Source of the DNA: Favolaschia claudopus
Taxonomy: Eukaryota > Basidiomycota > Agaricomycetes > Agaricales > Mycenaceae
DNA: 64,000 bases
Assembly (NCBI GenBank): GCA_037176885.1
Contig: JAWWNJ010000048.1
Coordinates: 620,001 to 684,000, forward strand
Direction: 5' to 3'
The notes under the pieces: generated by a model
What the model saw: the letters and a program-made list of their open reading frames with translations, nothing else
What the model was told of the DNA's origin: nothing
Database searches by the model: none
Program-made: the position numbers and the translations under genes
Shown: positions 11,950-23,821 of the stretch, piece by piece
How positions within the stretch are numbered: the first letter of the stretch is position 1
Layout: every line of letters begins with the position of its first letter

Positions 11950-14200
11950 TATTGTCAAGTGCCCTGGCCAGGAGGTGCAAAAGTGGAAGCGTGTCGCCGC
12001 GTCACCCCGAGCAGATTACCTGACCAACCGACTCCACCCCAACGCACCACTGCCACCACAGCAGACTTCCCAGTAGAGAAACGACCCATCGGGATGTACA
12101 TCCCGCCCCATCCGCCACACCAGCCTCCACAGCTAAATCCGCCAACCTTCAAACGCACATCGCCCTCGAGCCACCGGCTACCGCGTCCCAAACCCAACCC
12201 GTTCATCAGCAGCGTAGTGACACCCGCAGCAGCAGTACAGGAGCCAGAGGAACATATCCCGAGGCATCCGCTAGTGGAGGCGCAACTGCGTCGAGGGGAA
12301 AAGGTGAAAATGCCTGTAAGCATGATGGCACAGCCACAGCAGGAAGGGTGGAGCGCTCCCGAGACCACGACGCGCTCCGCGCCATACAGATTCGTAAATA
12401 GCCAGCCAGCGCTTCGGGATCGGAGGATTGACCTGTGTAGACCACTGCGACTACCCAAGCCCCAATTAGGGGCATCCCAGAACGAGCGGCGGGGGTCTAA
12501 TGGAAACCGCAAAAATCCACAAGATAAAAGAAACAAAAGAAAGCCCAGGCTCATGCCCGAGCTCGTCATTCGCAATCAAGGCGCATAGCACCAGGCCCTT
12601 GCGACACCAAGCCTCATACGAGAAAGGAACGAACGGCCGGTGGCCAATGCATACCCCGAAACCAAAGAAAGTCCAGGATCATTCCCAAGTCTCGAGCTCG
12701 TCGTTTGCAATCACCGCGCAGCGCTACGACAAAGCCGGAGTGCTTTGCGACTCCGAGCTCCATGAAGGAGCCACTCTCGAAGCAGCGCTCCATCGTACGC
12801 TGATAGCAGCCCGCCCCCACCCACGGGGCGCCTGTGCACCTGCAAAAGTGCCAGGTACACATCCCTCAGCGCGACTGCACAGCAGCCCCGTAGTAGACCC
12901 TTCGTAAACCTACCGTTAATCTCCTCAATACCAACTGGACGCCTTGCGATAACGGAACACCTGCACCCACATCTTGCGTACGAGTATCTTGGCTGACGTA
13001 GCAGCGGGGAAAAGATGTCAATGTCTGCTAAAAAGCAAAATGAAGTCAGCGCAAGGGAGTTTGTTTGGGCATGACGAAAAGATACGGCAAATTGAGGACA
13101 GACTTTGGATGATTTGGAGCATGAGGGAGAGCGACGAACGCGAATAAAGGAAACGAAAAAACAATACGTACTATGGAAGCCCGCCCTGCATTCCGTTTTC
13201 TTCCGCGAGCAACACCAGCGACTTCAGCCGTCAATCGCCGCGTTCTTGGCGAAACGCGTATCCCCGCAGCCGCAGCGTATGTCGGCCGTATGAATGAGTG
13301 TGTGCGTCAGAATTCAGGTGCCTCTTGCCGGCATGTGAGTAATGAGGATACGATTGGGGTAACACGCCTCGCCGTGCACGAAGAGATCTACACAAACGTT
13401 TAGCAAGGGAAAGAAACGCAAGTAGAAGGGAGAAAGGCATGGAAGAAGAACCGTACCATGCAACCTCAAGTATATCTGCTTCGTTGCCATCCGCTCCGAA
13501 TTGAAGGCGAGAGCCTCAGTCGCAGCTTGCTCCCTCTACTAGTAGCCCACCGACAGCGTTCTCGTTCCGAGTAAAGCGAGAAAGATTGGTAAGCCGCCAG
13601 CGGATATGAGGCTTGGTGCATGCACGAAGACGCGAGACAGAAACGGCACTAAGATCTGGAAGGTATAGTCAGTAAGAGAAAAGGACGAGGATGAGGTGGA
13701 ATAGGGTGGGAGATTGAGTGAAACGATATGACTGGGCGACAAGTCTTGATAGAGGAAGTACTAGTCATACTAAGAGCAGCGAAAACGGAAAGAAAAAAGA
13801 TGCGACACAAGATAAAAGAAGGACGAACACCGTACATCGCTCCCAGCCGCGGCTCCATGCACCTTAGAAAGACATCCGTATCTTCGTATCTTGGTTGTAC
13901 CCTAAATGGCGCCGGTCTTCAAGTTGCGGCGGGTCCAACTTGAACTTCCAACTTCCATTCTCCTTCAAATCAGCCCGAAGGAGAGAGTTAGATTCAAATC
14001 AGCCTCGAGTTTCTGTATCTCAAAATTTAGCGCGCGGTGTGCAGCTCCGTTGATCGTTCGTTCGTCGTCGTCGGGACTTGGTCACTTGGTAGTGGAGGCG
14101 ATGAGTTATGATGGTGCAAATAATAGTAAACAAACTGCTTGGATGATGCTGCATTGATGTTTTCTCTTGCAGTCCTGGATCTTCGGCTTGGCCATTGTTC
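11950..14200 (-). pseudogene. U3: decayed copy of the U unit
   Basis: This is the third U copy. Two minus-strand introns match those of U1 in place and similar length: 13456-13388 (GTACGG donor, GCTAAAC branch, TGTGTAG acceptor) and 13171-13025 (GTACGT donor, AGCAG acceptor). After the second intron, both U1 and U3 share the bases TCGTACGCAAGATG. The low-coordinate end also contains a long plus-strand frame (11698-12588) with Pro-rich residues and the shared EEHIPRHPL. Both strands are therefore open over the same block. Frame breaks prevent a full model. A faint resemblance to U1 continues up to about 14060. Confidence 0.38.
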
Positions 14201-14811
14201 ATCGACTCTCGCGATCGTCTTCTCGTGGGGTTTCTCTTGAAAACTTTCGGATTCCTGCGTCTTCTCCGTAGATATTCATCAAATATTCATCGACACTTTC
14301 GAAACCCATGCACTGACGCCAAACTGACGCTCCGAGTCCCGGGCCACATGTCACAAATATTAATCGTCTTTATCCACCGTCTTGTCGTCCTTCAAGTTTC
14401 CAAAAACTTCTCTTAAATTTCTCCGATTTATAATGCGTGGTCGACGATTCTGGATTCAAGTACTGCTGTCATTGTAGCCTGGCGCGATGCTTGAGCCTCA
14501 GGCTGATCGCTCATAATCTGCTCCGAATTTTCAAACCCGAGTGGCGAGAATGTAACTCTACTACGCCTTGTCAACGCCTTGTGCCAAGGAGTGTGAGTGG
14601 CAGCACTTAATTGTACATTTTCCCATAGCGGCGCTCTGCTAATCTTCAAAATCCACTTCATGGGTCATTTAACCGGCATACTTCATGCAGCAATGCGGTG
14701 GCAGACGTCGAGCCCGCCTGGCCAGCTGCGATTCGGTCAAATTTTAGAATGATGCAGTGACCAGAATGCGCGTCATCAACCCTCCACGAAGCATTCGCAA
14801 GGCTGGAAGTC

Positions 14812-14820
14812 TTTATATAC
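14812..14820 (+). promoter_or_regulatory. Probable TATA box of gene C1
   Basis: The sequence TTTATATAC lies 78 bp upstream of the proposed C1 start codon at 14898. The spacing is reasonable for a fungal TATA-type promoter. Confidence 0.4.
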
Positions 14821-14897
14821 CGATCCATGGCCAAGTTCCCTTCCTCCTTGCCACCCATTCCTCGCATTCGTTACTATTCTTCTCAAGTCGGCTGCTG

Positions 14898-16585
14898 ATG
14901 GGCCTATGCCCAACAGATGCTTTCATATTTCTCCACACTTTGCTTGTCTGGTTACGCCAACTTCTCCAGCGTTGGTGCTTTCCAATATTCGAAGGAAAGA
15001 AATCTTCCAGGCCGGGCTTCGATATTGTCTCTGCCCCACCGCACATGGTTATTCACGGTAAGCGTTCATACAGCGCTGATCGTTGTACCGGTCGCTAACC
15101 ACTCAGCAGGTGGGACCGGAGGCTCCGGCGGGCAGTCTTTGATTCAGGGCGGGGCGGGAGGGAATGGAGAGGGCCCGCAGTTCCAAATACAAGCCCTAGA
15201 AATGGGAAACGTTCTCGTCAATGGAAGTAAGTTGGTTCAAGACTCGGCGTAATGACCCTACTCACGAAATTCTCGCAGACGCCTACTACTACTACAGCTC
15301 CATGTCGATGGTCAACATGCCCAATAATCGCGGGGAGCTAGTTCAATGGCAAAGAAGAACACAATTCATTATGCCGATCGTGGGTCGATTGTCAGAATAC
15401 ATCGAACACGACAGAAACAACGCGCTATCCGTCGCTGTTTACTGTGTTGCACTTGTCTTGCTTGCGCCAGGTCCCCTGAGCCTCATCAATCGTCTCCGAT
15501 TAGCGCCTCTCACGGCTTTGTCTGTACTTGCTATCCCCCGAATGCTGTTCCTGCACAACACCATCACCCTTGTCGATGTCACGGGAGAAGGCAGACTGAT
15601 ACCGCTCGACCTCTGGAGGAATCCTGCCGTATGTACCGCAACTGAATCGATACTCTATTTAATTACTCAGTATTCACCGCCAGGCTTTCATGAAAAATCT
15701 CCAGGATCTCTTCGTCGGCAACCAAGAAATAACAACCATCATTCGGTCGAACTCGTATCGGATACAGAATTCCGAATGCTCAGTGTACCGACTCGGGAGC
15801 CCCCTGGTAACAGCAGGCACACAGATTTTCATGGCAGCTATTCTTTATCGCCCATTCGCGCGAAACATGACCTGTCCCTGGTGCAAAGCTCGAATCCCAG
15901 TTGCTCCGGGCCATAATTTCCAAACCTCGATCGATTGGTAGGTTTTGTTTGCGGGCATCCGCTGTTACTTATGGAAATGCATAGCACTGTCTGCGGGCGG
16001 AGGTTTTCTACATCTCAGTCTGCAGCTGAAGATCCCAGCAATTCGCATCCCAGAACACCATACTCCGAAAGCACGTCGAGTCATTCAGCCGAGGAAGACG
16101 ACAGTATTACCAACTCGAACAGGGTAAAGTCACCAACTACTCATTTTCCAAAAAGCGCAAACTTCACACTACCGCTACCATCCCGCGCTTCGCCACACAT
16201 GGCCGGGCAGGAATCCCAAGAAACCACCTCACTAAGATTTGTGCACTTACAGATGCTCTTGACTTCGCGCAAAGCATCAGGGGAAGCCAAAGATCGCGGG
16301 AATGGATTATTGAACCAATTCTTGCGTAGGCCTACTAGGCACTTTCATAATAAGTTTCATTACGTAAAAGAAATAGAGAAAAATGGAGGGCGTTGTTGAA
16401 TTATTGAAGCGTCTCTGGAGCTGCTTCAACGATTGGAATGCGTTGCGGCCGCCAGGGAAAAGGAAGTAGCTTCTGCTCCCTCGAACCACAAATACGTGCA
16501 TCCCACTTCCTATGCGAGTATTGGCGTTCCCCACCAAGATAGGAACTCATTTACCCGCATTCGTATTCTCCTCAAGTATTGCTAG
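14898..16585 (+). CDS. C1: GGxGG-motif membrane protein with ubiquitin-like domain and split zinc ribbon
   Basis: Exons: 14898-15057, 15110-15226, 15279-15628, 15684-15937, 15985-16325 and 16410-16585 (about 465 aa). Exon 2 is a symmetric phase 1-1 exon that encodes the Gly-rich motif GGTGGSGG..GGAGGNGEGP. Exon 3 has two hydrophobic stretches (ALSVAVYCVALVLLAPGP and ALSVLAIPRMLFL) and then ITLVDVTGEGRLIPLDLW. That sequence begins a ubiquitin-like fold of the kind I remember from Agaricomycete NLR-type and related proteins. Exon 4 ends with CPWCKARIP, and exon 5 opens with CTVCGRRF, so the ribbon CxxC..CxxC is completed only by splicing. Reading through the 47 bp intron gives a stop straight after TSIDW. 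The tail is Ser-rich. The last intron (16326-16409) is weakly supported; without it the protein ends at 16399. Function unknown. Confidence 0.68.
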
Positions 16586-17079
16586 TTAGTGTAATGTTAT
16601 TTTCTTTCTTTCTTTTTCGTCCCAAACGTGCTCCTTGGAGAATCGAAGCATACAACTACAAATTCAGGAAAACCAGGAGAACAAGCCGTCACGGTTATAG
16701 ATGTTCGTATCGTATTTGAAATTTACGACCCAGCGAGCGGTACCAGTGGTACTATCACGAACGAGAAGTAGGAGACCGATCAAAGTACTGAGTAGATATG
16801 AGATGAGTCAAGTGTACGGGGTATCTGACCATGGTAGAATAAAGTAGACGCGGGAATACTTAGTGGGGGAAGCTCAGTCAAGAGTGATGTAGGCAGCGAA
16901 AGCTAATTGTGTTAGCACTGTGACACAGAACACGGCTTGAAGGAACCGGTGTCAAAGGGCAGAGAAAGTCGAAAGAGCTCTCCATGGGGAATTCAGGTCA
17001 ATGAATTGTCACAGTCAAGTAAAGTTCGTCTCTCAGGCTGACGAATTGCACTCCACCGACACCACGACGTCGCAATCGG
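16586..17079. other. Non-coding stretch after C1
   Basis: About 490 bp with no frame over 60 codons. A pyrimidine run (TTTCTTTCTTTCTTTTT) near 16601-16617 could belong to the C1 3' end. Nothing else is recognised. Confidence 0.4.
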
Positions 17080-19130
17080 ATCGGCTGCAGGGAAGGAGTA
17101 CACCGAGGAATACATCCCGCCCCATCCGCCAAACCACCCTCACAACCTGAGCATACTTCGGCGTAAAAGTGTCAAATTTCGCCGGCTAGCGTCTCTTAAG
17201 CACCATACGCCGGCCAACACCATAGCAGTGTCGGGAGCAGCAGCAGCATATATAGAGAGGTGTATCCCGGGACATCCGCTCGGCGGAGGCAACCGCGTTG
17301 AGGGCAAGAGCGTGAAAGTTTCCAGGCCGCTCTAGCACAGCCACCATGGATAAGTAGCTTGCGCTTTTGACAGAATCGGGTCCGAGAGGGAGACAACGAC
17401 GAGCCCGTGGTGTCTACATAACGTACCACCAACATACCGCGTCTAGCCTTCATGGAAAAGATCCTGTCTCCACCGTGGCGACGACCTTCAGGTCGGGTCG
17501 GAAACGAAGAACAGGCTGGTGGAGAAAGCAAGTCGCGCTAGGACCAGAAAGCCACAACACATCGCGGGGGGACGTTGAGTTACAGTCCAGCTGGTGGATG
17601 CAAGCTCAGGCTGAGAAATAGCTCTCCTACACTCGGCGTGGCGGACATGAGAGGTGGATGGAATGGAGCTGTGAGGGAAAAAAAGTTCCGAAACGCCCTC
17701 CACTTGTTGCTCGAATCCCCGTCCTCCCAGAGACTACACGACGAATCTTGCGCTCGACCTCCGCATTGCGCACAACCCCAATCGACAGATCGACGAGATT
17801 CGGAAACCAATCCGCCTCGTAAACCCATCAAGCAGAAGCGCATGCCTGCTGAGGTCGAGGCGTAGGTGAGAGCTCAGTTTCATCCGCATCCGCATCCCCG
17901 AGTGAGTCGTCCACGCACAACCCCCAGCACCAACTCTCAACCTGCTTCCATCCATCCGTTCAGGGGCACCACGAGCGACCAGCCGAGAGGCAATGAGAGC
18001 CAAGTTTGGTGCATATGCATCGCAGCGAGAAAGAGACTCCCAGGGCATTGATGGCATCTTGGACGCTTTGACCTGAATCGGCGCTCCAGCCACTATCCAG
18101 TATCACCAGCATGGAGGTAGGAAGAACGATGTAGAGGTAGAGGGGCATGCACACCGATGAGGCACACACCCGCACCGCCCTTCGTGATTATGTCGACCGC
18201 TCGTTCAGTCCAGGAAGAGATGTGCCCGTTGTCTCGAGCCCGTGTGTTGCCTGCATGCATGCATCTGGCGGGATTCTCGACCTACCCCTATCCGTCCAGT
18301 CTGGCCATCACGATGAGCGTCGTGCAGGCGAAAAGAGACGGATAAGGGTAGGTGTTACTGCGGTGAAACTATGGGGCGGTCACTACTCTCGCGGGTGTTG
18401 GTGGGTACCGTGCATGGCGACACGTCTTTGAGCGGTGCAACTCGACCGGAATCGGCGCCCATGAGGGAGACAAAATGGCAGAAGGGAGAAAGCTTGAGGT
18501 CTTCGAAGAAGGAACGTCAGTCAAGTGAAGCGCGGTTAGATGAGAAGACGAGAGAGGAGCGACGGTTATTGGCGACAATAGAGAGGATGAAAATGATGCG
18601 CACAGAAACAAAAGTATTCAGCGTGCCGGAAACATAACCGAGGAACGTTGCGACACGGCATTTTCAAACGCCTCTGTATCTCCGTCCCGCCTATCCAGCT
18701 CAGGAATTCCGGCACAGAAGATTCAGCGGCAAACCGCTAGGAATATGAGCGGCGCAGACTGTACGTCCTTCGAGGACATGGCGGGATTTTGGGTGCAACG
18801 TGTGCGTAAACTGCAGCAATTCACGATGTAAGATACTGACTGCGTACCGATTACGTGGATCTTCTTCGCGATGTCTGGATGGCGTGGGTCGGCGGACGCA
18901 TTGTCGGCGAGCTTCAGAGCAAGGGTGGAAATATTATTGCGTCAATGAGGCGGTGGGGTGTGAATGACCAGCCATATGGCCCACACAAAGTGCCAGTGCA
19001 AGCTACAGACCGGCCAAAGCGTGGATGATGAGGTACGTAGATCTGTGCGCAGAGAGTCGGCGAGGGTATTTAGACGGGAAGGAAAGGCGGAGATCTACCG
19101 CGAACTCGACAGTGAATGAGAAGGAGCTGT
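17080..19130 (-). pseudogene. U4: decayed copy of the U unit
   Basis: This is the fourth U copy and the most diverged. The plus-strand blocks YIPPHPPN-like (17110) and CIPGHPLGGG (17262) align it with U1 and U3. On the minus strand a hydrophobic run (MPLYLYIVLPTSMLVIL, about 18150-18100) precedes an acceptor-like site, after which a segment starting VKASKMPSMPW is open. Further upstream on that strand (about 18935-18810) a coherent stretch reads TLALKLADNASADPRHPD. Breaks and shifts leave no continuous gene. Confidence 0.3.
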
Positions 19131-19865
19131 AGTGCACATTTGAAGTTTTTTTAAAAGATTAACCTATTTTATTCTTCTTCCCGGAGATCGCTGAATTTAA
19201 AGCGACACTTGCGCGTTAAGGTTTCCTTTTCATGCAGGGCTCGTACGAGCCGACGGGCAGCAAAGCAAAGTTGTGAGTTGGTTCAAGGTCAGTATGAGAG
19301 CCTGAGAGTGAGAGAGGCTTGACTCTTGAGAAAATAACACAGGTAAACTTGAATTGATTCTAAACTTGCGGCTACTTGGCGGCTACCACGATCTCCTCTC
19401 ACCGATTTTGTCTGCAATTCTCAGTCTGGGGCGATCTTCCTGCGTCATTCTTGAACACTCAATATTGACTAGCTCTGCAGACTGCAGACTGTGCCAACGT
19501 TTCGACTTGACTTGATGAAGCCTAAAATTTGCCTAAAATGATCACTCGGAGTCGGCGACTCGAATCGTAGGCGCCCGCGTAAATTTGGAGACGACATGAG
19601 ATTCAGATATTTCAATCCTTGTCTCGTCTGAAAGCCAGAATCGTTGTCTCGTCGAAAAACCACGTTTGTTACTGCAAGATAACCCCTTCTTTGCTGCCCG
19701 AAACTGGATGTTTTCCTGGTCATCTCTCGAAGGACGACTCACTGGAGGTTCTGTTCTACTTGGTTATCGGGCCGTCCTGGCGCCTAGACGAGATGCTATA
19801 CGATCAAACGGCGCTGATGACCTGTGCGCCTATTAGTGTAGAGCCTGTTTTCTATTCCAGCCTTC
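19131..19865. other. Intergenic region upstream of the C2 promoter
   Basis: About 730 bp, AT-richer than its surroundings around 19140-19200. Short open frames on both strands show no domain. Nothing functional is recognised. Confidence 0.35.
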
Positions 19866-20005
19866 CAGGAACCCACCATGACATGGCCTCATGCCCGCCG
19901 GTTTTTATACTCACCTGTCAGTGCTGGGGGCTTCCCACATCCTTTGCTCTCTGCGATCTACACCAGGCGACATCTCACTTTTGATTTTACAGTCTCATAT
20001 TCGCA
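19866..20005 (+). promoter_or_regulatory. C2 promoter and 5' UTR, shared with the truncated copy C3
   Basis: This stretch aligns with 34260-34405 upstream of C3. Shared blocks include CATGGCCTCATG, a TTTTATACTCA TATA-like box (19903-19913) and CGACATCT before the start codon. Conservation of promoter plus first exon in a separate copy supports the C2 start at 20006. Confidence 0.55.
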
Positions 20006-21780
20006 ATGAATCGCCGCCCTGGACGTCACAATCCGTGGGATTCCGGAGCTCCAGCAGACGACTCAGAGGAGAGCCGACTCAAACCCATCGTGGTGATCAA
20101 CGGTCTAGATACATTCGATGCTGCTCCCTTACCGCGCTAACCGTTACGTAGGAGGAATCGGGGGGTCCGGCGGTGCCGCTATACTTCAGGGCGGCCAAGG
20201 TGGCTCTGGTGAAGGGCCGCAAATTTATAATCCGGTTGTCGAGACAGCCGTCAACGGAAGTAAGCCGTCTGATCCTCAAATTCGCAATGAAGATTGAATG
20301 ACGCGGCAGATTTGTACTCCCAGAGCCCACGCTATTATAGCCTCATTGCCGTTGGACCCATTTCACTAAGAATGATGCAAAATTGGGCTATGCCAATCGC
20401 GCACCGATTTGCCGAATTCACAGCGGGCGAGAAGGCGCTCTTCGTCGTGTACTGTACCGGGGTCGCCTGGTGGCTCCATTGCCCCCACGGTTTGGCGAGT
20501 CGCCTTGGTCTGGGTCCCATCGTCGCTGTTCCTTTCCTTGTTGTTCCCCATCTACTTCTTCCCTGCCCCATCATCACCCTTGTCGATGTGACAGGAGAAC
20601 ATAGGCCGATGCCACTAGATCTTTGGAGAAATGCTAAAGTAAGTTAGCCATTTCGTCATGTCACTTCAGTGGACAATTGTAACAATAGCCACGTCTAGGC
20701 GTTTGTAAGAGAGCTCCGAGAAATCTTCGAAGGCAATCAAGAAATAACACGCATTATCTTGTCCCACCAATATCGTATACAAGATCGCGAATGCTCCGTC
20801 TATCGTCTTGGGAGCCGCCAAGTTGCTGCTGGCGCTATAATTTTCATGGCCGCGATGATTTACGGCGATTCCACCAAGATGAGGTGTCCTTATTGCCAGA
20901 CTGAAGTGCCTGTGTCTGGGGGTCACAATCTTGACACTTCGATTGATTGGTAAGAAGTTTCCATACGATAAAGGACGTCCTTTCAAAGATTTGTTTCCTA
21001 GTAATCGCTGTCGTCAGAGGTTCTCAGCATCTCTGTCACAACCTCCTCAATCACCCGGAGCCAGCGCCTCACCGCCCCACGCATTGGAAATCTGCAAGGA
21101 AACGATGCAAACGCCCTCAGCCTCCGATACTGCCCTATTCAAAATAGCACACATATTATTGTATCCTCAAATTCGGCGGAAGTCACCTTCGCAAGGTACG
21201 GTGATATGTATCTCGACCTGAACGTTGTGGGAGCTGATATGTAGAATTCACTGTCCGTCCTCGCGATATAACGGCGAATGATTTCCATTTCCACGATTCC
21301 CATTTCCACAAGTCTATTCTCTCGTACCTCCACCCCACGCCGGGAACCGAAAGCTCCGACGGTGCGGATGAGCGCCCACACTGCCTGCGCCTCATCGACG
21401 AAGTCTTTGCACAAACCAATGATTTCCGATCACACGAGTCTACTAGTAATACTAGTACTATTCTCGTGAACCTCACCCCCACCCCGGAAACCGAAAGCTC
21501 CGACGGTGTGGATGAGGGCCTACACCTGCGCCTCACTAACCATGTCGTTGCACAAAACCGGACGCATTTAAATTTTGTGGTAGCCAAAGACATTCAAGCT
21601 CCCAAGGGTATTTCGTCAATGCTTCGCGACGTCACGCGAAATCTGTTGGAGTTTACAAAGGGCCGCGTGGGAGGGGAGAAGGAATCAAAAGCAGCTGGAA
21701 CTACTGTGAAGCTGACCCTCACTCCTTCTCAGAGTTCTCGCAGTAAAAGAGTACATATCACACTCCAGGACCGCAAATGA
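20006..21780 (+). CDS. C2: paralogue of C1 with GGxGG motif, ubiquitin-like domain, zinc ribbon and duplicated tail
   Basis: Six exons give 1515 bases (504 aa): 20006-20102, 20152-20259, 20310-20638, 20699-20949, 21002-21195 and 21245-21780. Exon 2 is again a phase 1-1 Gly-rich exon (GGIGGSGG..GGQGGSGEGP). Exon 3 has hydrophobic runs (LFVVYCTGVAWWL and AVPFLVVPHLLL), then IITLVDVTGEHRPMPLDLW of the ubiquitin-like domain, which continues in exon 4. The zinc ribbon CPYCQTEVP..CNRCRQRF is split by the intron 20950-21001, as in C1. The last exon, unlike C1, contains two copies of a segment around TPGTESSDGADE and TPETESSDGVDE, then a basic C-terminus. The hydrophobic runs suggest membrane attachment. 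The role is unknown; the ubiquitin-like fold hints at signalling (inference). Confidence 0.72.
21316..21560 (+). repeat. Internal tandem duplication in the last exon of C2
   Basis: Two in-frame copies of about 100 bp (21316-21420 and 21459-21560) encode similar peptides around ESSDGxDE and the following Leu/Arg-rich helix-like part. They differ by scattered substitutions but remain in the same reading frame. Confidence 0.6.
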
Positions 21781-22199
21781 TAAGCGGCGTACAGTATCGT
21801 TATTAAGTTATTGTGGATGGACACAAAAAAAGTTTCTAATCACTTTGTTATTCAAAGCCGATCGAAAGTTAAACCAATGTACAAGTGCAAAACGGGAATC
21901 ATCGGTCTTAGAAAACGCATGGCTCAAACGAGCCATTTTTGCGCAACTTTCATCAGGTATGAAGGCACTAACTTAATCCGTTCCATGTTATTAAGTAAAC
22001 ATGACAGTGAGCCCATTTCGACCCTCACTCATACCCGAAATAAGCTGTGAATCGGGGCTGAGATATGGTAAATAGCAGGCTAGCTTTTACTTTTCGAAGA
22101 GTGTGAGGCAAGTCGGGCTCGTTGTTCTCTGTAAAGTGGGGGAGAGCTGGGTCTGCTGGAGCGCCTCACTCCGGCTACCTCGCTTCGTTCAACGACTGC
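21781..22199. other. Intergenic region between C2 and U5
   Basis: No gene is supported. One short plus-strand frame (21811-22050, 79 codons) has no recognisable feature. Confidence 0.35.
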
Positions 22200-23450
22200 A
22201 ACGGGCAGCGTAGCAGCCTCCGCAGTGAAGGAGTGTAACGACAAAGAATACATTCCATCCCGTCCGCAAGAACATCCTTGTCATCCGACGAGCTGCAAAG
22301 CAAAATATCTCGGATCCCGCCGGCTACAGCGTCCCAGTCATAACCCGTTCCTCAGCCCCATAGCCACAGCCGCAGCAGCAGCACCGGATGCACAGAAACA
22401 CATCCCGGGACATCCGCTGGCCGACGCGCAGCTGCGTGGAGGTGGACAGGGAAAAGTGTCGAAGGCGAGATAGCACAGCCACCGCGCGACAAGTCTACGC
22501 ATATGGCGAAGTGAGTTCCTTCGGGGCAGCACTGTGCGTGACAGACCAGCGGCACGAGTGTGCATGTAACCAGAGTGTACGTCCGCGACGCATGGGTAGC
22601 GAAGTGAGGTGCCTCTGCCCTGCATGCAGCTCGACTGACCTCTCCGCCCGAGATCGTGCGCCTACAAAGCCCGATGAAAGCTCGGAGAGGAGCTTGAGAG
22701 GGCTTCATGAAGACGAGGCCATCGACATTGACCCAACGGAGACTCGAGAGGACATTATGGAGAGAGGACAGCGCAAGAAGAGAAGAAAATGGCAGTCGAC
22801 ACGCATGATACCAGATATGTTCGCGTAGAAATCTGTCCTGCGTGGGGCGCGCTCTCGCAATTTCAAACTCCAGCTTCGGAGGACATCGCGTCTCTGCAGC
22901 GCACATGAAGAGGCGTATGAGGCGCATAGAGACATGAATGAAATTCGGGTACCATGTTATCTACACAGAAAAGGATGAGGAGTTGACACCGAAAAGACAT
23001 ACTTATTCACGTACAGCGCATTCTCGTCTCGGATGCCGTATCTCAACAACTTCCATCCGCTCCATTCAGAGTCCGCTCTACATTCCCGTGATATCCCAGG
23101 AGTCTGGAGAAGAGGGAGCCATGCCAGGGAACGCTCCAAGCCCAGCTCTAGAAAGAGCTGGAGGATGCAATTGTTTTCATGAAAAAACCCGAGGAGTCGA
23201 AGCGTAACGAAGCGTTGCGCGAAGCGTCTAGTCTCTCTAGACAGACGCTATAACTTGCAGCTCGTTCCTCGCTACTTATACGAAGCGTCGAGTTGCAGAG
23301 AAAGCTCATGAACGCCCAGTACGTCAGACGCCATGAGACCCACAAATCGTGAAATCCAAAGTTGAAACACGTAGAGTTGAGAATTTGAGGCAGATTTGAC
23401 GAGGAACTCGGGAAGACTAGTGGAAGACTCAAGGAGGACTTGAAGTTGAC
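22200..23450 (-). pseudogene. U5: decayed copy of the U unit
   Basis: This is the fifth U copy, closest to U2 at its low-coordinate end: both read KVSKAR then stop on the plus strand, and WLCYLAFDTF on the minus strand. A minus-strand intron-like stretch, 23014-22961 (GTACGT donor, GTCAAC branch, TGTGTAG acceptor), corresponds to the first intron of U1 and U3 but is shorter. No continuous frame could be built. The MULE transposon starts about 100 bp beyond its upstream end. Confidence 0.35.
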
Positions 23451-23556
23451 TCCAGTCTCCGATTGAGGAAGTCCGAAGGCCAGGGAATGCCCACGTTACC
23501 GTGGGAAATACGGGAGCTCCTCACACAAACAAACATCATTTCTCTGAGATGGCCAC

Positions 23557-23631
23557 TTTTCGCCCCCATCACGTCAAACTCAAAAAGGCAATTCGCGTGC
23601 CTTGTTTGCTCTCGACCCAAATCCGGACATG
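23557..23631 (+). repeat. Left terminal inverted repeat of the MULE
   Basis: It starts TTTTCGCCCCCATCACGTCA and ends AATCCGGACATG. Inverted, it pairs with 26859-26932 with only a few mismatches. Confidence 0.8.
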
Positions 23632-23821
23632 TTCGTCTGAACCATCCGTCAAGCGGCTCGTTTTTGCGTACCGGTTCGTTTTCAAGCTGAACCATTGTCC
23701 TGCGTCATAGGTGGGTGGGTGGCAAAAGTAAAAAAAAATGGCTTGAAGAGAATTATCGTTACAATATTGATCTATCACCGTTTTGAATTCATTTTGTGGA
23801 GTGACCAGGTGAATTTTCGTA

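Noticed and set aside
11698..12588. 296-codon plus-strand frame over U3
   Set aside because: It begins in the sequence after B2 and runs into the Pro-rich block of U3. It is not conserved as one frame in the other U copies, and the shared introns are on the opposite strand.
15938..15984. Stop codon right after TSIDW in C1 (and in C2 at 20950)
   Set aside because: The stop lies at the start of a short intron. Splicing adds the second half of the zinc ribbon in both genes.
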